Origin: Termitomyces sp. T153
Lineage: Eukaryota; Basidiomycota; Agaricomycetes; Agaricales; Lyophyllaceae
DNA length: 64,000 nt
Assembly (NCBI GenBank): GCA_018296165.2
Contig: JACKQL020000011.1
Span: forward strand, 868,001 to 932,000
Direction of reading: 5' to 3'
Numbering within the stretch: position 1 is the first letter of the stretch; the number at the start of each line of letters is the position of its first letter. Position numbers and translations under genes: made by a program. Under the pieces are notes generated by a model, which worked only from the letters and a program-made list of their open reading frames with translations, was not told the DNA's origin and searched no databases. Below are positions 11,372 to 23,100 of the stretch, piece by piece.

Positions 11372-11860
11372 GGGGAGCAGACTTTTTTAGAGCAGAGGTA
11401 GGAGTAGAAGGAATTTCAGCCTTACAGTGTGCCACATGGCCACTCATAGTTGCACAGAAGTCAGAGGAAACATGTCCTTAATAAGAATGAAAATTGTCAC
11501 ACTTACATCTTGGCATGATCTGAAATTACTATTCTGGTATTAATAATCAGAATCTCACAGATTCAAAATTCAAATTACATGCTGAACAGGCCATTAGGAT
11601 CACTCAGATTGAACAATCCAAACCATGATAAATATTAGCATGAGAACAATGATACAAATAATAAGCACAAAAGCAAGCCATACAGCATACAATTAAACAC
11701 AGTTTATAAGCCTGCATATAATAGAAATCAGATCCAAACAAAAGAAGAAGTAGAAAGAGGAAGGAAAAATAAGTCAAGTCTGAGTAAGTATAGTCCAAGC
11801 AAGTCCAGTCCCAGCATAAGTACTAGTCTGAGTAGTCCCAGTCCATCAGTGGTTAACTTC

Positions 11861-11943
11861 GCTTCAATTTTCTGTTTTATCATTTTACAGATTTTATTGT
11901 GGAGTCCAGGAGCAATTGGAATATTCTTCAATACCCAGGGTGT
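11861..11943 (-). mobile_element. pol: Ty3/gypsy pol fragment B: 80-bp piece of reverse transcriptase
   Basis: Read on the minus strand this encodes TPWVLKNIPIAPGLHNK and then ICKMIKQKIEA, which is the reverse transcriptase stretch that normally sits between PVVxPIIPH and GVYEPSNSS. Those two flanking parts are exactly where fragment A stops and fragment C starts. The piece marks the right edge of the transposon island, 227 bp before the alpha-tubulin start codon. Confidence 0.75.
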
Positions 11944-12170
11944 GTCTTGTCTTCGTAGGACTTATCGTGTTTTCGTAGGACTTGCGGTCGCCTCAATGAC
12001 CACGTGATGCGTGGGAAAACACACTTCCTCAACCTAGGGTGTCCCGCTGGCTTTGTCTTGCCATCGCAAGCCTCGTTTCTCCTCCTTCTTCCATCGTAAG
12101 TCATTCTCTACGCGTCTTTTCGCCTCACATCTTCTGATCTTTCCTCCCGCAGCTCTGTTTCTTTCGAAAA

Positions 12171-13911
12171 ATGCGTGAAGTCATCTCCGTCCACGTCGGT
12201 CAGGCTGGTGTCCAGATCGGAAACGCTTGCTGTGAGTTCTTTTCACATTCGCGATTTCATTTTACACATCCTTGCGAGTGGCGGGATTCACAGCGCGCTC
12301 TTCACTGCTTTTACCGCCAAATTACTCCGTATAAAAAGTGGCGTGATACTGATTTGATTATTCTAGGGGAATTGTACACTGTGGAACACGGTCTTAGCGT
12401 GGGTCTTTCTATTCCTTTGTTTTGTGTGTATCTGATACCTCTGTAGCCTGATGGTCGTCTTGCGGATAATTCACCATCTGCCAGCGATAGCGGTTTCAGC
12501 ACATTCTTCTCAGAAACCTCCTCTGGCAAACATGTGCCTCGTTCTCTCTATATCGATCTTGAGCCCAATGTCGTCGATGAAGTCAGAACCGGTCCTTACA
12601 GGAGTCTTTTCCATCCCGAAACGCTTCTCACTGGAAAGGAGGATGCCGCAAGCAACTGTAATCACATCTTCTATGTTTGGTGCCTCATTTATCTAATCAC
12701 GTTCGTGTATGCTAGATGCCCGTGGACATTATACCATCGGCAAGGAGAAGATTGATCTCGTGATGGACAAAGTTCGTCGTCTGGCAGACAACTGCAATGG
12801 TCTTCAGGGCTTCTTTGTCTTCCACTCTTTTGGTGGAGGAACTGGATCTGGTCTTGGAGCTCTCATCCTTGAACGTCTCTCCACCGATTACGGCAAGAAG
12901 TCAAAGCTAGAGTTTAGCGTTTACCCTGCTCCTACTTTGGCCAACTCTGTCGTTGAGCCATACAATTCGGTCTTGACGACACACACAACGCTCGAACACT
13001 CTGATTGCTCTTTCATGGTGAAATTTTCTTCTATATATCTACTGTCATATAGACTTTCTTACTTGCCATTCAGGTTGATAACGAAGCTATTTACGACATC
13101 TGCAAAAAGAACCTCAACATCACGTCGCCAAGTCTTACCAACTTAAACAGGCTTATCGCCCAAGTCGTTTCTTCTATCACTGCTTCTTTGCGTTTCGACG
13201 GCTCTCTTAATGTTGATCTGAATGAATTCCAGACCAATTTGGTTCCGTAAGCCTCTTGGTCGTAAACGGGCTTCTATTGTACTGATTCTAATGCAGTTTC
13301 CCCCGTATTCACTTCCCTCTTGCTACTTTTGCCCCTATCATCTCCGCTGAGAAAGCCCACCACGAGCAGAACTCGGTTGCTGATATGACCTTCTCTTGCT
13401 TCGAGCCCGGCAACCAGATGGTCAAGTGCGATCCCCGGGAAGGCAAATATAGTATGTCTCCCATAAATGAGTCCAGATAGCCTTAGTATTGATGGTATCT
13501 CTAGTGGCTTGCGCCCTCTTGTACCGTGGTGATGTCGTCCCCAAGGACGTTAATGCTGCTGTTGCCGTCATCAAAACCAAACGTACTATTCAGTTCGTCG
13601 ACTGGTGTCCCACCGGCTTCAAACTCGGTATATGCAATGAACCTCCTGCACATGTTCCGGGCGGTGACCTTGCCCGGGTCTCCCGCAGCATGTGCATGTT
13701 ATCCAACACTACCGCCATCTCTGCCGCATGGAGTCGCCTCGACCACAAGTTTGATCTTCTCTACTCGAAGCGGGCTTTCGTTCACTGGTACGTTGGCGAG
13801 GGTATGGAGGAGGGTGAGTTCTCTGAGGCTCGTGAGGATCTTGCTGCGCTTGAGAAGGATTACGAGGAGGTTGGCATCGACTCTGCCGATGTCGAAGAGC
13901 AAGAATATTAA
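12171..13911 (+). CDS. TUB1: Alpha-tubulin
   Basis: Seven exons (12,171-12,231; 12,367-12,398; 12,447-12,657; 12,716-13,017; 13,074-13,246; 13,297-13,451; 13,505-13,911) join in phase to 446 residues, the usual length. The protein polymerises with beta-tubulin into microtubules and binds a non-exchanged GTP. The N-terminus [20 protein letters not shown], the nucleotide loop GGGTGSG (about residues 141-147), [11 protein letters not shown] carrying the catalytic Glu that acts on beta-tubulin GTP, and the acidic tail ending EEQEY identify it as the alpha form. A C-terminal Tyr is kept. The usual Lys40 of the luminal loop is not present; residue 40 is Ser. It is convergent with GlnRS, with a 176-bp gap between the stops. 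Confidence 0.97.
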
Positions 13912-14087
13912 GTGACTTGACGTATATGGCTTTTTTCTTGGGCGACACTTCACGTTTAATTCTGATTGCTTTCTTTACAACCTTTCGAACCACGTATACC
14001 GCTGCCTACATTCAATTACGGAGTATTACATTCATCATTGACAAAAAGTTGAAGGATCAAACTCTAGGATCCTCTTTATCAAATCAA

Positions 14088-16881
14088 TCAAGTTGTCTTG
14101 CCTGAGTCTTCCTTCAAAGTGACGATACGGTTGAGTACCACATAATCCCCTTGTTTCCTCGATGCCTCTAATGCATCAGGGCCGTCGAGACATGCGAGCC
14201 GCGAGTCCTTGTCCAGTGCAAAGTACCCAACACGTAAGCCTTGGAACCGTACACACTCCTTTCCGATAAGTTGTTCCGTGGTTGCGTGTGGTGTGTCATC
14301 TCCTGTCGCTGTCTCCGTTGTCTTGTTTTCTTGTGCAGCTTTCTCGGTCCGCAGCGTGGCTTCGCGTCGAGCCTCAATAAGAGACCGTTTTGCAAGAGCC
14401 CAGAACCCAGTCTCCACTAAGGCACCTTTGACTATCTCCAAACTGTTGGGCTCGAGATCGGAAATGTCACCGGATGGACGATCACTTTTGAACAGACGAT
14501 GGAATATACGTGTCTCGTCAACACGAACAGGGCTGCCAGATGCGGCGTGTTCTGCCACCCATTGAATATATGTTTTGGGTTTTTTGACTGGACCCTCATT
14601 CTGCAATTTTACCACCACTTCTGCAACCTCTCCTGTCACAGGATCTACTTTGTGCGAGACGTAGGTGATGGGATATGGAGCTCCGAAAAGTCCAACAGTC
14701 TTTCCAGGAGCGAGACGGAAATAGTCTTTGGAGTCTTCCAAACGGAAATCGTCAGACTCAATGTAAATATTGCGTGTGAATGGTATTGCGGAAGTCCCAA
14801 GCTCAGGGACTTTAGGGTGTAGAGACTTCTCAATTGTTGATACGTAATCCTCTGGCAGATTTTGAATGGTAACCTTCAGAGGTTTGACTACCATCAATAG
14901 CCGTGGCGCAGTATTCTCAAGATACTGCCTGACTGATTGCTCGAATCGGGAAATCTCGATATTGGTTGTCGCCGTCGAGACACCCAGCGTGCTCACAAAT
15001 GAGATGATCGCGCCCGGAGGTACACCACGGCGTCGCAGGGCAATCAGGGAGTAGAGACGAGGATCGTCCCACCCATTTACGTAACCACCGCTGACGAGTG
15101 CATGGATTTTGCGTTTCGACATGATGGTGCCCTCCAGATTGAGCCTACCATATTCAGATTGCCTCGGCCTGAATACGTCGACCGCATCACACAGCCATTC
15201 GTAGGATTGGCGTGAGGCAATGAACTCGGTGGTACAGAGAGAATGACTGGGAATGGCCCTTAATCGAACCGGAAAATGACAAGACAAAAAGGACTACGCA
15301 CGAGATATTTTCGATACTATCGACCAAGCAATGGGTAAAGTCATAGGTCGGATAGATCTTCCACTTATCATGTGTTCGGTGATGGGGGGTATCAAGAACA
15401 CGATAAGCAGTCAAATCCCACATTTGGGGATTACCATCCTCTAGATCCTGTTTCATCCGTAGATTGGCCTCCTTCGGGCGGTATTTACCATTCTTCATGG
15501 CCTCAAACTCAACAAGGGATTCAGAGATCGGCCGATTACGGTGGACGCAGGGCCGAGGCTGTCCTCGCTTTTCACCTCGGTCAACCTTGATTTCCTCCTC
15601 TAATGAAATCAATTGGATTTTCACTCGAAAAATGAAAAATGACTCACGAGTACAATGGCAGACATATGCCTTATCTCGCTTGATCAACTCAACAGCAAGA
15701 TCATAGAGTTCGTCGAAGTAGTCGCTCGAATAAGTGATCTTCCAAGGCTCGAACCCGAGCCATCGTACTGTTTCGAGGATGCTTTCGAAGTATTTGGCTT
15801 CCTCCTTTTCGGGGTTTGTATCATCATAACGCAGATAGCATTTTCCTTTGTGGTAAGCAGCGTATCCAAAGTTAACAAAAATGGCCTTGGAGTGCCCGAT
15901 ATGCAAGTAACCATTGGGTTCAGGTGGAAAACGAGTCCAAACCTTGCCTGCAGTTACCGCGAGATGTGCTTCGCGATGACGAGGGTTTGCTTGCGGGTTT
16001 TCACCGGGTTTGTGAAGTGAACCAAGGAAGCCCTCCTCGAAGACACTCTTTCGCACTGACGATGAATCAGAACTTGTAAATTCAGAAGTTTTTGCTTCCT
16101 TTGCAGCTGGTTTTGCGTCTTTCTTGGGTTCCTAGCGCCGCACAACACGTGTCAAATCTGCAAATAAACTCTGAGCTAGACGTCAAACGAATCACCTTGC
16201 CTTTCGGTTTAGCAGCTTCCTTCGCACCAAAGGTTTCTGTGAAGCCTTTCTCTACCGCGTTCTTCACGTGAAGAGGATTTGCCCATCGAAGCTCGGGCGT
16301 CGCTCTCAAAGCGCTGATAACGGCACCAAGACTACCCCAACTTGCTACTCCGTTTGAAGCGATATATTTTGTGATTCGATCATCAAGTTCCTCTGGGGTT
16401 ATGCTGAAGCCTGATAATAAATGAGACAAGCCGGTTCGTCCGCATCTTTGAATAACGCACCAACGCCACACTCCTTGTCAAATTCAGCCTCATTGACCGG
16501 TACCTTGTGGGTTTCAACAAACTTCACGGCGGCTTTACTAGCTATAAGTACTGGTGAAGAGGATTTGAGATAGAAAAGCTCACCGGTTACTTGATCAACT
16601 GATTTTAATCTATTTTCAAGTATTGTCGCAATCAAATAGTCTCTCTCGACAGAGCCTACAGATGTTTTGGCCAATGCTCCAGCAAGCGCCACAATGAGAC
16701 CCGCCTGTTTCTCATGGAGCTCTCCAGATGACACTGTAGGATAGCTTTCAATGATGTCCTTGAGAATTGCCGCACTTTTCGGAGATTTCGCAGCCTCTTG
16801 CGCCTTGGCCTGGGTTAATCCAATGGATTTGAATAAAGAAACCAACGGGTCTGCTGGATCAGGTCTTGTAGGCTTCGACAT
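14088..16881 (-). CDS. GLN4: Cytosolic glutaminyl-tRNA synthetase
   Basis: Five exons (16,881-16,461; 16,410-16,196; 16,131-15,648; 15,599-15,302; 15,246-14,088) give 858 residues. The enzyme charges tRNA-Gln with glutamine using ATP. The first 200 or so residues are the eukaryote-specific N-terminal domain ([20 protein letters not shown]), followed by a Lys/Ala-rich linker. The class I core has [15 protein letters not shown] (HIGH motif) near residue 285, [16 protein letters not shown], and GTIMSKRK (KMSKS motif) near residue 515. The C-terminal half is the anticodon-binding beta-barrel. CHCTQEEI after YV favours GlnRS over the related GluRS. All introns are 48-64 nt with GT donors. Confidence 0.95.
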
Positions 16882-17066
16882 AAGTTCAAGCTAGGACCGA
16901 GTCAATGATAGATTGCAGCGAGATAACAAATTGAATATCGAAGTCATCGATATCTGATTCGATATGTCATACTGAATCAGGCTCAAGATAAGATCATCAG
17001 ATTCGAAGTTTGAACATGAAATATTTCCATAATATGTACACATGCAGCCGGTAAGTTGCGATTCAA

Positions 17067-19218
17067 TTAATCGATCCTAAACTCTCCATTAAAATCAGAG
17101 TTTTCTTGATCAGCCCACATTTTCAGCCGATTGACACGCTCTCTGACGTCCCGTATCCAATCAGATTCTGGTAACAGAGAGATAGCATACTCTCCATCAG
17201 AACTCAACGGAGCAGGTTGCCTTACAGCTCTGGCTGGTACATCGAGGAACACGCGATCCTTTCTACGAGACGAGCTGACAGAAGTCGAAAGGGTGTCCAA
17301 GATAGACTGCAAACGAGCGTTGTTTGGGCGTGTCAAACGTTCTGGACTTGTAGACGAGCCCGCCTGTGCTGATTTGGAATCTTTCAAACCAGAAGAAATC
17401 TCCAATCCCTTTCTTAAAGCCCTGATTTGTTTGTAAATTAGCTGCTCGAATGAAGGCTTCTCGGAATCGTCTCTGTTGAAGCTAGCTAGCTCGACGAGAG
17501 AGGAAACACTGCAAAAAAAGTCAACTTCTTCCAATAGGAGAATGAGTGGAGCGAACGTACAATGTCTCCTTGAGATAGGCAAAACTAAACTTTTCGGTTG
17601 AAGTCGCAATAACAATTACAAGTTTATCCGTGAAGGAAACGTTCTTGTTATCTTTCAATTTGATTTGCCAGTACTTGGCATATAGTGTTCGTCCCTCCAG
17701 GTCGGGATCATCAAATTTACTGAGACAGAGTAGTCAACCTTGGAAGCAAAACAAAACAATGATCGAGACCTACAACTTTCTATCAAAACGGCTGGGACGA
17801 TTACTCATGCCCGTATCAAGTCGCTCAAGATGGTTTGTAGTGCCAATAACTAGTAGCCCATCATTTCCTGTCAAACCATCTAACTGGTTGAGGAAGAAAG
17901 AGCGGTTTCTGTCGTTAATCAAACTGTCAAGATCTTCCAAGACGAGGAGACACGGAGACAGTTTTCGAGCATGGCTAAAGACCTCAGCCATGGAGCGTTC
18001 CTCCCCCATCCAGCCTGTGATGGAAATCAGTCATCAAAACAAGACGCGAGGAGGGAGTCTGACTCTGGAAGGACTTCACATAGAGCGGTAAGAAACCTTT
18101 TTCCTCGCAGGTCTTCATGATCACCTTAAGGCTGATGGTCTTCCCATTACCTAAAAAGAGTGTCGATTCGTATCACGAAAAATCAATGGTTCAACTTGCC
18201 AGGAGTTCCATGCATTATGAGGCCGCGCTAACAAGACTCATGAACACCAGTCAACACAGTATGGATTTTTGCTGACCTTCCAAGGGATCCCAAGTTCCTT
18301 GTAAACCTTTTCGGAGGTAAAAAACCCATATACATCTTTCTGTAAGGCCTTTTTGAAGTCGTGATTTAGAATGACGTCTTCCCAATTTCCCTTTTGAACA
18401 TCTAGCCAGAGCTCGTGGTCTTTCTGCCAAAATCCTTGATTATAAACCCAGATCTCGTCGTGAACTTGAGCCGACCAAGTGCCAACTGTAAGAAGCAGAA
18501 GGCGTGAAGGTTCCTCGGGACCTGATATATCAGAGGAAGACGACACTGTGAGGGCAATAATCAACCAAAACATACCATCATAAACTAGATAACGGGCGAC
18601 AATTGTACCGAACCCGGAAGGACACTTGAGGTTAGAAATACTTAAGCTGTCATTTGGCGATGCGTTCAATGTCTTGCCTGGACTATGAAGAGTAAAAAAT
18701 CGTATTTCTACAAGCATCAGCGCACATCATAGCATGAAAATCATGATGATAAATCAAGCTTACATCCCAAGCAACCTTGAAGACGCCAAACTGAACAAGG
18801 TCGATCAAAACCCCAGGTACGGCTCCAATACCACGAGCTACAGAGACGAAGAGGGTGTTTGTTACAAGGGGCGTCTGCTCCACGGGAATAGCGACCACTC
18901 CAGGGTGATTGAGGATATTTAGATTGAAGTCAGTTGATAACACGACAGAGTGGCCGGGATACAGGCGACGGAGAGCATCAGCACTTCAACGTTTCAACGT
19001 CCATAACAACAGTCTTCATGGAACTAATGTGATAACACGTACCCAGCAAGTAAGGGATCTGTATGTTTTGCGGAGGCTACACAATTCTGAGTTACAGAAG
19101 ACAGTCAAAGTCTTGGAATGTTACCTTGCTTGGACCATTCGCCGTAAAACCCTTCCTTGTCTTTCGTAGCACCATCTCGATCGAACCAGACATCGACAAA
19201 TGTTTCATGATCTGCCAT
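17067..19218 (-). CDS. AAA+ ATPase of the BCS1-like fungal type, with one frame break
   Basis: Ten exons (19,218-19,125; 19,076-19,043; 18,983-18,764; 18,707-18,576; 18,521-18,277; 18,227-18,200; 18,150-18,064; 18,014-17,777; 17,719-17,561; 17,508-17,067) encode about 559 residues. Walker A is GTPGNGKT, formed across an intron with a GC donor (G|GCAAGT). Walker B is LLVLEDLDSL, followed by GTTNHLERLD and RPSRFDR (arginine finger region). The N-terminal 240 residues match the family that precedes this ATPase in basidiomycetes; the substrate is not known. All ten exons join in phase except exon 4, which is one base short: the T6 run at 18,694-18,699 needs one more T to give KYDFFTLHSPGK. This is either a sequencing error or a real frameshift. 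Intergenic gap to GlnRS is 185 bp. Confidence 0.8.
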
Positions 19219-19605
19219 TCTGATACTATGAATTACGGATTTCCTGAGGTTTGGAGATGAGTGCTGCGGTACTGCGTACTGTGCATCTACACCATTGAAT
19301 CATGATGCATGATGGTTAGGTGACCACATGATATATATATCTGTTCTTTTCTCATACCTTCGAGAAATTACGACGCGCGAATACACTCACTGGAGGGAAA
19401 CGCCTTAAGGAACCACAATACAAGTCGTCGTGGAGGGGAGTAAGACAGGTCGCAGGGTCTGCACGTTTCGAAGCGTGATGTATGGTAAAATATGTTATAA
19501 GTCGGTACATGCACGTCCTCGTTCCTCCTCGCCCTTCATCCTATCCTCTCTAATCTAAGCGGGCTATGACTTAATTCCCAAGTATATGCAAATAGTGAAA
19601 GATTT
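19219..19605. other. Intergenic, no gene seen
   Basis: This is the 5' flank of the AAA+ ATPase and 3' flank of MIC10. It contains a short TATATATAT run near 19,331. No coding or RNA signal is supported. Confidence 0.4.
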
Positions 19606-20089
19606 TTATTTTGATGAAGCAAGCTCGGAAGGAGAGACGATGCGTGTGCCGGGTACGCGGGCAGAGTTGAATGAGCGGTCACAGTCCGCGTATGCAGCGC
19701 CGGCACCGAAGCCTGTTGACAGTGCGATGGGCCATGTACGTCCTGTGTGGAATAGACATTCATTATACGACCGGAACGGTGTCACTTGAGTACGCACGGC
19801 GAAAGAGGATGACGGAGGCAACAACGCCGACACTGAAACCTACTCCACTGTGAAGAGTTAGACGGAATATAAAGGGTGTAAGCTTGAGGGGAGAACGTAC
19901 GCCTTGACGAGAAAGTCGGCGACTTGGTGGCGTGATATGAGGCTGTAATCAAGAAAAGACTGAGAAATACGCACGGCAGCGGTCATACTGCGTACAGTCT
20001 GCATGAGGATAGACTACATAATAAAATGAAATACACACCTTCTGACCGAGAATGTCCTCGCTGGACGCAGGCTTGGACGGCGTGGACAT
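19606..20089 (-). CDS. MIC10: MICOS subunit MIC10
   Basis: Five small exons (20,089-20,039; 19,987-19,971; 19,942-19,901; 19,847-19,798; 19,742-19,606) join in phase to 98 residues. MIC10 bends the mitochondrial inner membrane at crista junctions. The family signature (Q)KYDRC is coded by the 17-nt second exon. The first membrane hairpin helix is GVGFSVGVVASVILF, followed by the positive loop RRRTWP, and the second is IALSTGFGAGAAYADC with the GxGxG-like motif needed for oligomers. The C-terminus ends in RIVSPSELASSK. The intron between exons 2 and 3 is only 28 nt but is the only way to keep frame. It is divergent from BRO1 with 79 bp between start codons. Confidence 0.88.
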
Positions 20090-20168
20090 GGTAAAGCAAG
20101 AGCAAGGCCGGAAGTTGCCGCGAGCCAGACTGCTGATCCCTTGCGCAGCCATCTCCCTACTCTTCACA
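20090..20168. promoter_or_regulatory. Shared 79-bp divergent promoter of MIC10 and BRO1
   Basis: Only 79 bases separate the two start codons, so both 5' UTRs and core promoters must overlap or extend into the opposite gene. The stretch is GC-rich and has no TATA box. Confidence 0.55.
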
Positions 20169-23100
20169 ATGGCGTTCCAATCGCCAATGATCTCTGTCCC
20201 CAAGAAATCCACCGAGGAGGTTGACTGGACGACCCCAATCCGTACGCTCATCGCCCAGTCCTACAGTGAGAACCCAGACAACTATGCATCAGAGTGTGCC
20301 CAGCTCCAGCGATGTCGTCAGGACGCAGTGCGCGGTGCAGGCAGCGATGACACCGGTGCGCATCAACCACAACATCTCCTTTTCTGTTACTTACACGTCT
20401 GATAGCAAGGGATCTATTGTACAAATACTTTGGCCAGCTCGAGCTCCTCGAGTTACGCTTTCCGGAGATCAAGGTCACCTTTTCGTGGCACGACGCATTT
20501 ACGAACAAGCTCACGACCCAGACGTCCATCGCGTATGAAAAGGCGTGTATACTCTTCCAAATTGCAGCCACCCATTCCTCTATTGCTGCTACCCGAAGTC
20601 GGTCAGACCCCGATGGGATCAAGCGCGCCTTCTACTACTTCCGCTCATGTGCTGGCATGCTCACATTCATCAATGATAACTTTCTACATGCACCGTCTAC
20701 TGATCTCTCTCGGGACGTCGTCAAGTTTCTCGCGAGTTTGATTCTCGCACAGGCTACAGAGGTGTTCTTTGAGAAGTGTGTAGATGGGAAGAAGGGGAAC
20801 GCGCTTGTGGCAAAGGTCGCAGCGCAAGCCGCAACGATGTATACAGCCCTCAGTGAAGAAGTCAAAGAATTCATCGCCAAAGGCATCTTTGACCGGAACT
20901 GGTCTATGCTTATCCAGGTACTTTCCCCCTCTTTTCTTGTCTTTAACACCCACCAATCACGTAGATTAAATCCAAATACTTCCTCTCCCTTTCGCAATAC
21001 CACCGCGCACTCGCCGATACTAGCGCCTCAAAGCACGGGGACGCCATCGCACGCCTCACCATTTCTGAAACTCTCGCCAAAGATGCTCAGCGCCTCTCCA
21101 CTTCCTTTTCCCCCTCTTCCAGTCTCAACCTCCCCGCAGACGCCTCCCTCTCTCTCACTGGTCTCACCAAGTCACACTCTTCCCTCGTGAGCACACTCCT
21201 CACCACAGCATCCCGAGAAAACGACCTCATCTACCACGAATTACTCCCCGCCCCGGAGTCCCTACCCAAGATTGATGGGCTGAGCGTCGCGACCCCGCTG
21301 CCGATCCAGGAGGTGTATGGCGCGCCCGATGTACAGAAGACGATCGGCCCGGAGTTGTTTCGGACGCTTGTGCCGATGGGCGTGCATGAGAGCGCGAGTG
21401 TGTATTCGGAGGAGAAGGCAAAGGTCGTGAGGAGGGAGGTGGAGGGGGTTGAGAGGGCACAGGCGGAGATTGAGAGTGCGCTGGAGAGTGTAGGTGTTAG
21501 GAAAGGGCTGGGGAGGTTTAGGATCATGGCGGAGGGGCGGAGTGCGGGTGGGGGAGGGGGTGCATGGGAGGACGTGGTCCCGGCGGAGGTGCACAGGGCC
21601 GGGGAGGATATCGCAAAGCTTGAGCGTGAGGATGAAGGTGGCATAGAGTCCATGCTCGTCGAGCTCGGAAAGCTCAAAGAGCGTGTGAGTGCGGAACTGG
21701 ACGTAATACAGCAGGACTTGGATAAGGAGAGTCATGAGTGTGAGGCGATGAGGATGAAGTGGGAACATCGCTGGACACAGGAGCCGTCTGGCGGGATTTT
21801 GGTGAGTAAGACCATTAGGGCGGAGTTGAAAAGCCATATGGGGGCGCTGGAGCAGGCGGGGAGGAGTGACCGGCAAGTTGGGGAATTATGGGGGGAGGTG
21901 AGGGAGGATGTATGGGTTTTGCTTGGGGTTCGGGGTGGGAAGGTAGGAGGGAGGGGATTGGAGGAGGTGTTTGTGGAGGGCTGGAAGGAGACGGAAGAGA
22001 GAGAGGATAAAGGGGAGAGTTTGTTGGATTTAGATGTTGGGAAGGAGGAGGAAGAAGAGGAGACGCTTAGAGCGAAGATTGGAGGGTTCGTTGCGGAGAT
22101 TGAGGAGCGACTTTCGCGGCTAAGTAAACTTGCGCGCGAGCGGACGGAGATTCTCAAGGAGCTTAAAGAGAAGGTTCGTATTTCGCTTTCTATCTGATTT
22201 AAGCAAACCAAAATCCTAACTCTAAAACCACCCTCCAGATCCAAACAGACGATGTTTCGCACCTCCTCCTCCTCAACCGTCGCAACGCAGGCATTGAACC
22301 CACGCTCTTTGCCTCTGAACTCGAAAAATTCAAACCCTATTCGCACCGGCTCGCCTCTCTCCTTCCTACACAAGATTCCCTCCTTACTGACATCCGCACG
22401 CTCTACACTTCCCTCCGTTCCTTCACTTCTCCCTCCTCTTCTTATGCACACATTATCCGCCGCTGGGACGAACAGGATCGGAGGAAGAGGGAGCTCACGA
22501 GGCGGTTTGTAAGTGCACGGGAGGGGTATGTGAAGGTACGAGAGGGGCTAGAAAGAGGCTTGGGTTTTTATAGGGAGCTTGCAGGAATTGTGAAGAGGAT
22601 GAGAGGGGAGGTGGCAGGGTTTGTAGGCGAAAGGAGGGAGGAAAGGGAGAGGCTGGAGAGGGGGCTTGAGAGGGAGAAGGAGAGAGAAGAGAGAAGGCCG
22701 GATTTTAAGTCGAAGCCGACTGGGAGTGGGATTGGGACGGGGTTGGAGCGGGAATTTGGGATGTTGAGTATCGGGGATCGTAAACAGGGATGGGGATCAA
22801 CTTCGCTGCCACCATTACCGCCCCCGCCCCCGCCGCCCCCGGCACCCGTAGAATCCCCACAGCGATATGATTATTCGGCATCGGGTCTGTCTTTGCCCCC
22901 TCCCCCGCCACAACCACAACCACGGTATCAGCATATGGCTCAGCCTCACCACCAACAGCAGTATACCCATCAACAGCAGTATACACCTCCCCCAATTCAA
23001 CCTCAAACGCAACTCACGCAACAACAACGCCCATCCTTATCCTCAACACTATCGACATTCCTACCACCACCGCCACCACCGCGGCCCGCACCGATACAGG

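Larger units (their letters stand above)
976..11945. mobile_element. CG-depleted transposon island 1 (nested and rearranged elements)
   Basis: The whole stretch is rich in TG and CA and almost lacks CG: in 2,401-3,000 I count one CG, against about 22 in 300 bp of the alpha-tubulin gene (13,501-13,800). This is the expected scar of cytosine methylation and deamination at CG sites over old repeats. All coding fragments inside are broken transposon genes (gypsy pol, Harbinger transposase, Myb/SANT-like). The right edge is sharp at about 11,943, where a reverse transcriptase fragment meets CG-rich DNA upstream of alpha-tubulin. The left edge (about 975) is judged from composition only. Confidence 0.8.

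Noticed and set aside
5940..11861. Explaining the gypsy fragments by one inversion of the interval
   Set aside because: Reversing that interval would place the protease end after KIEA, not YEPSNSS, so one inversion does not rebuild the normal order.
14088..16881. Glutamyl-tRNA synthetase instead of GlnRS
   Set aside because: The eukaryotic GlnRS N-terminal domain, CHCTQEEI and the C-terminal barrel sequence fit GlnRS; GluRS would differ in the same blocks.
21231..22451. Several long antisense frames (76 to 239 codons) opposite BRO1 exons 3 and 4
   Set aside because: They mirror the strongly biased Glu/Arg/Gly-coding strand of BRO1, and no motif or splice-consistent structure supports them.
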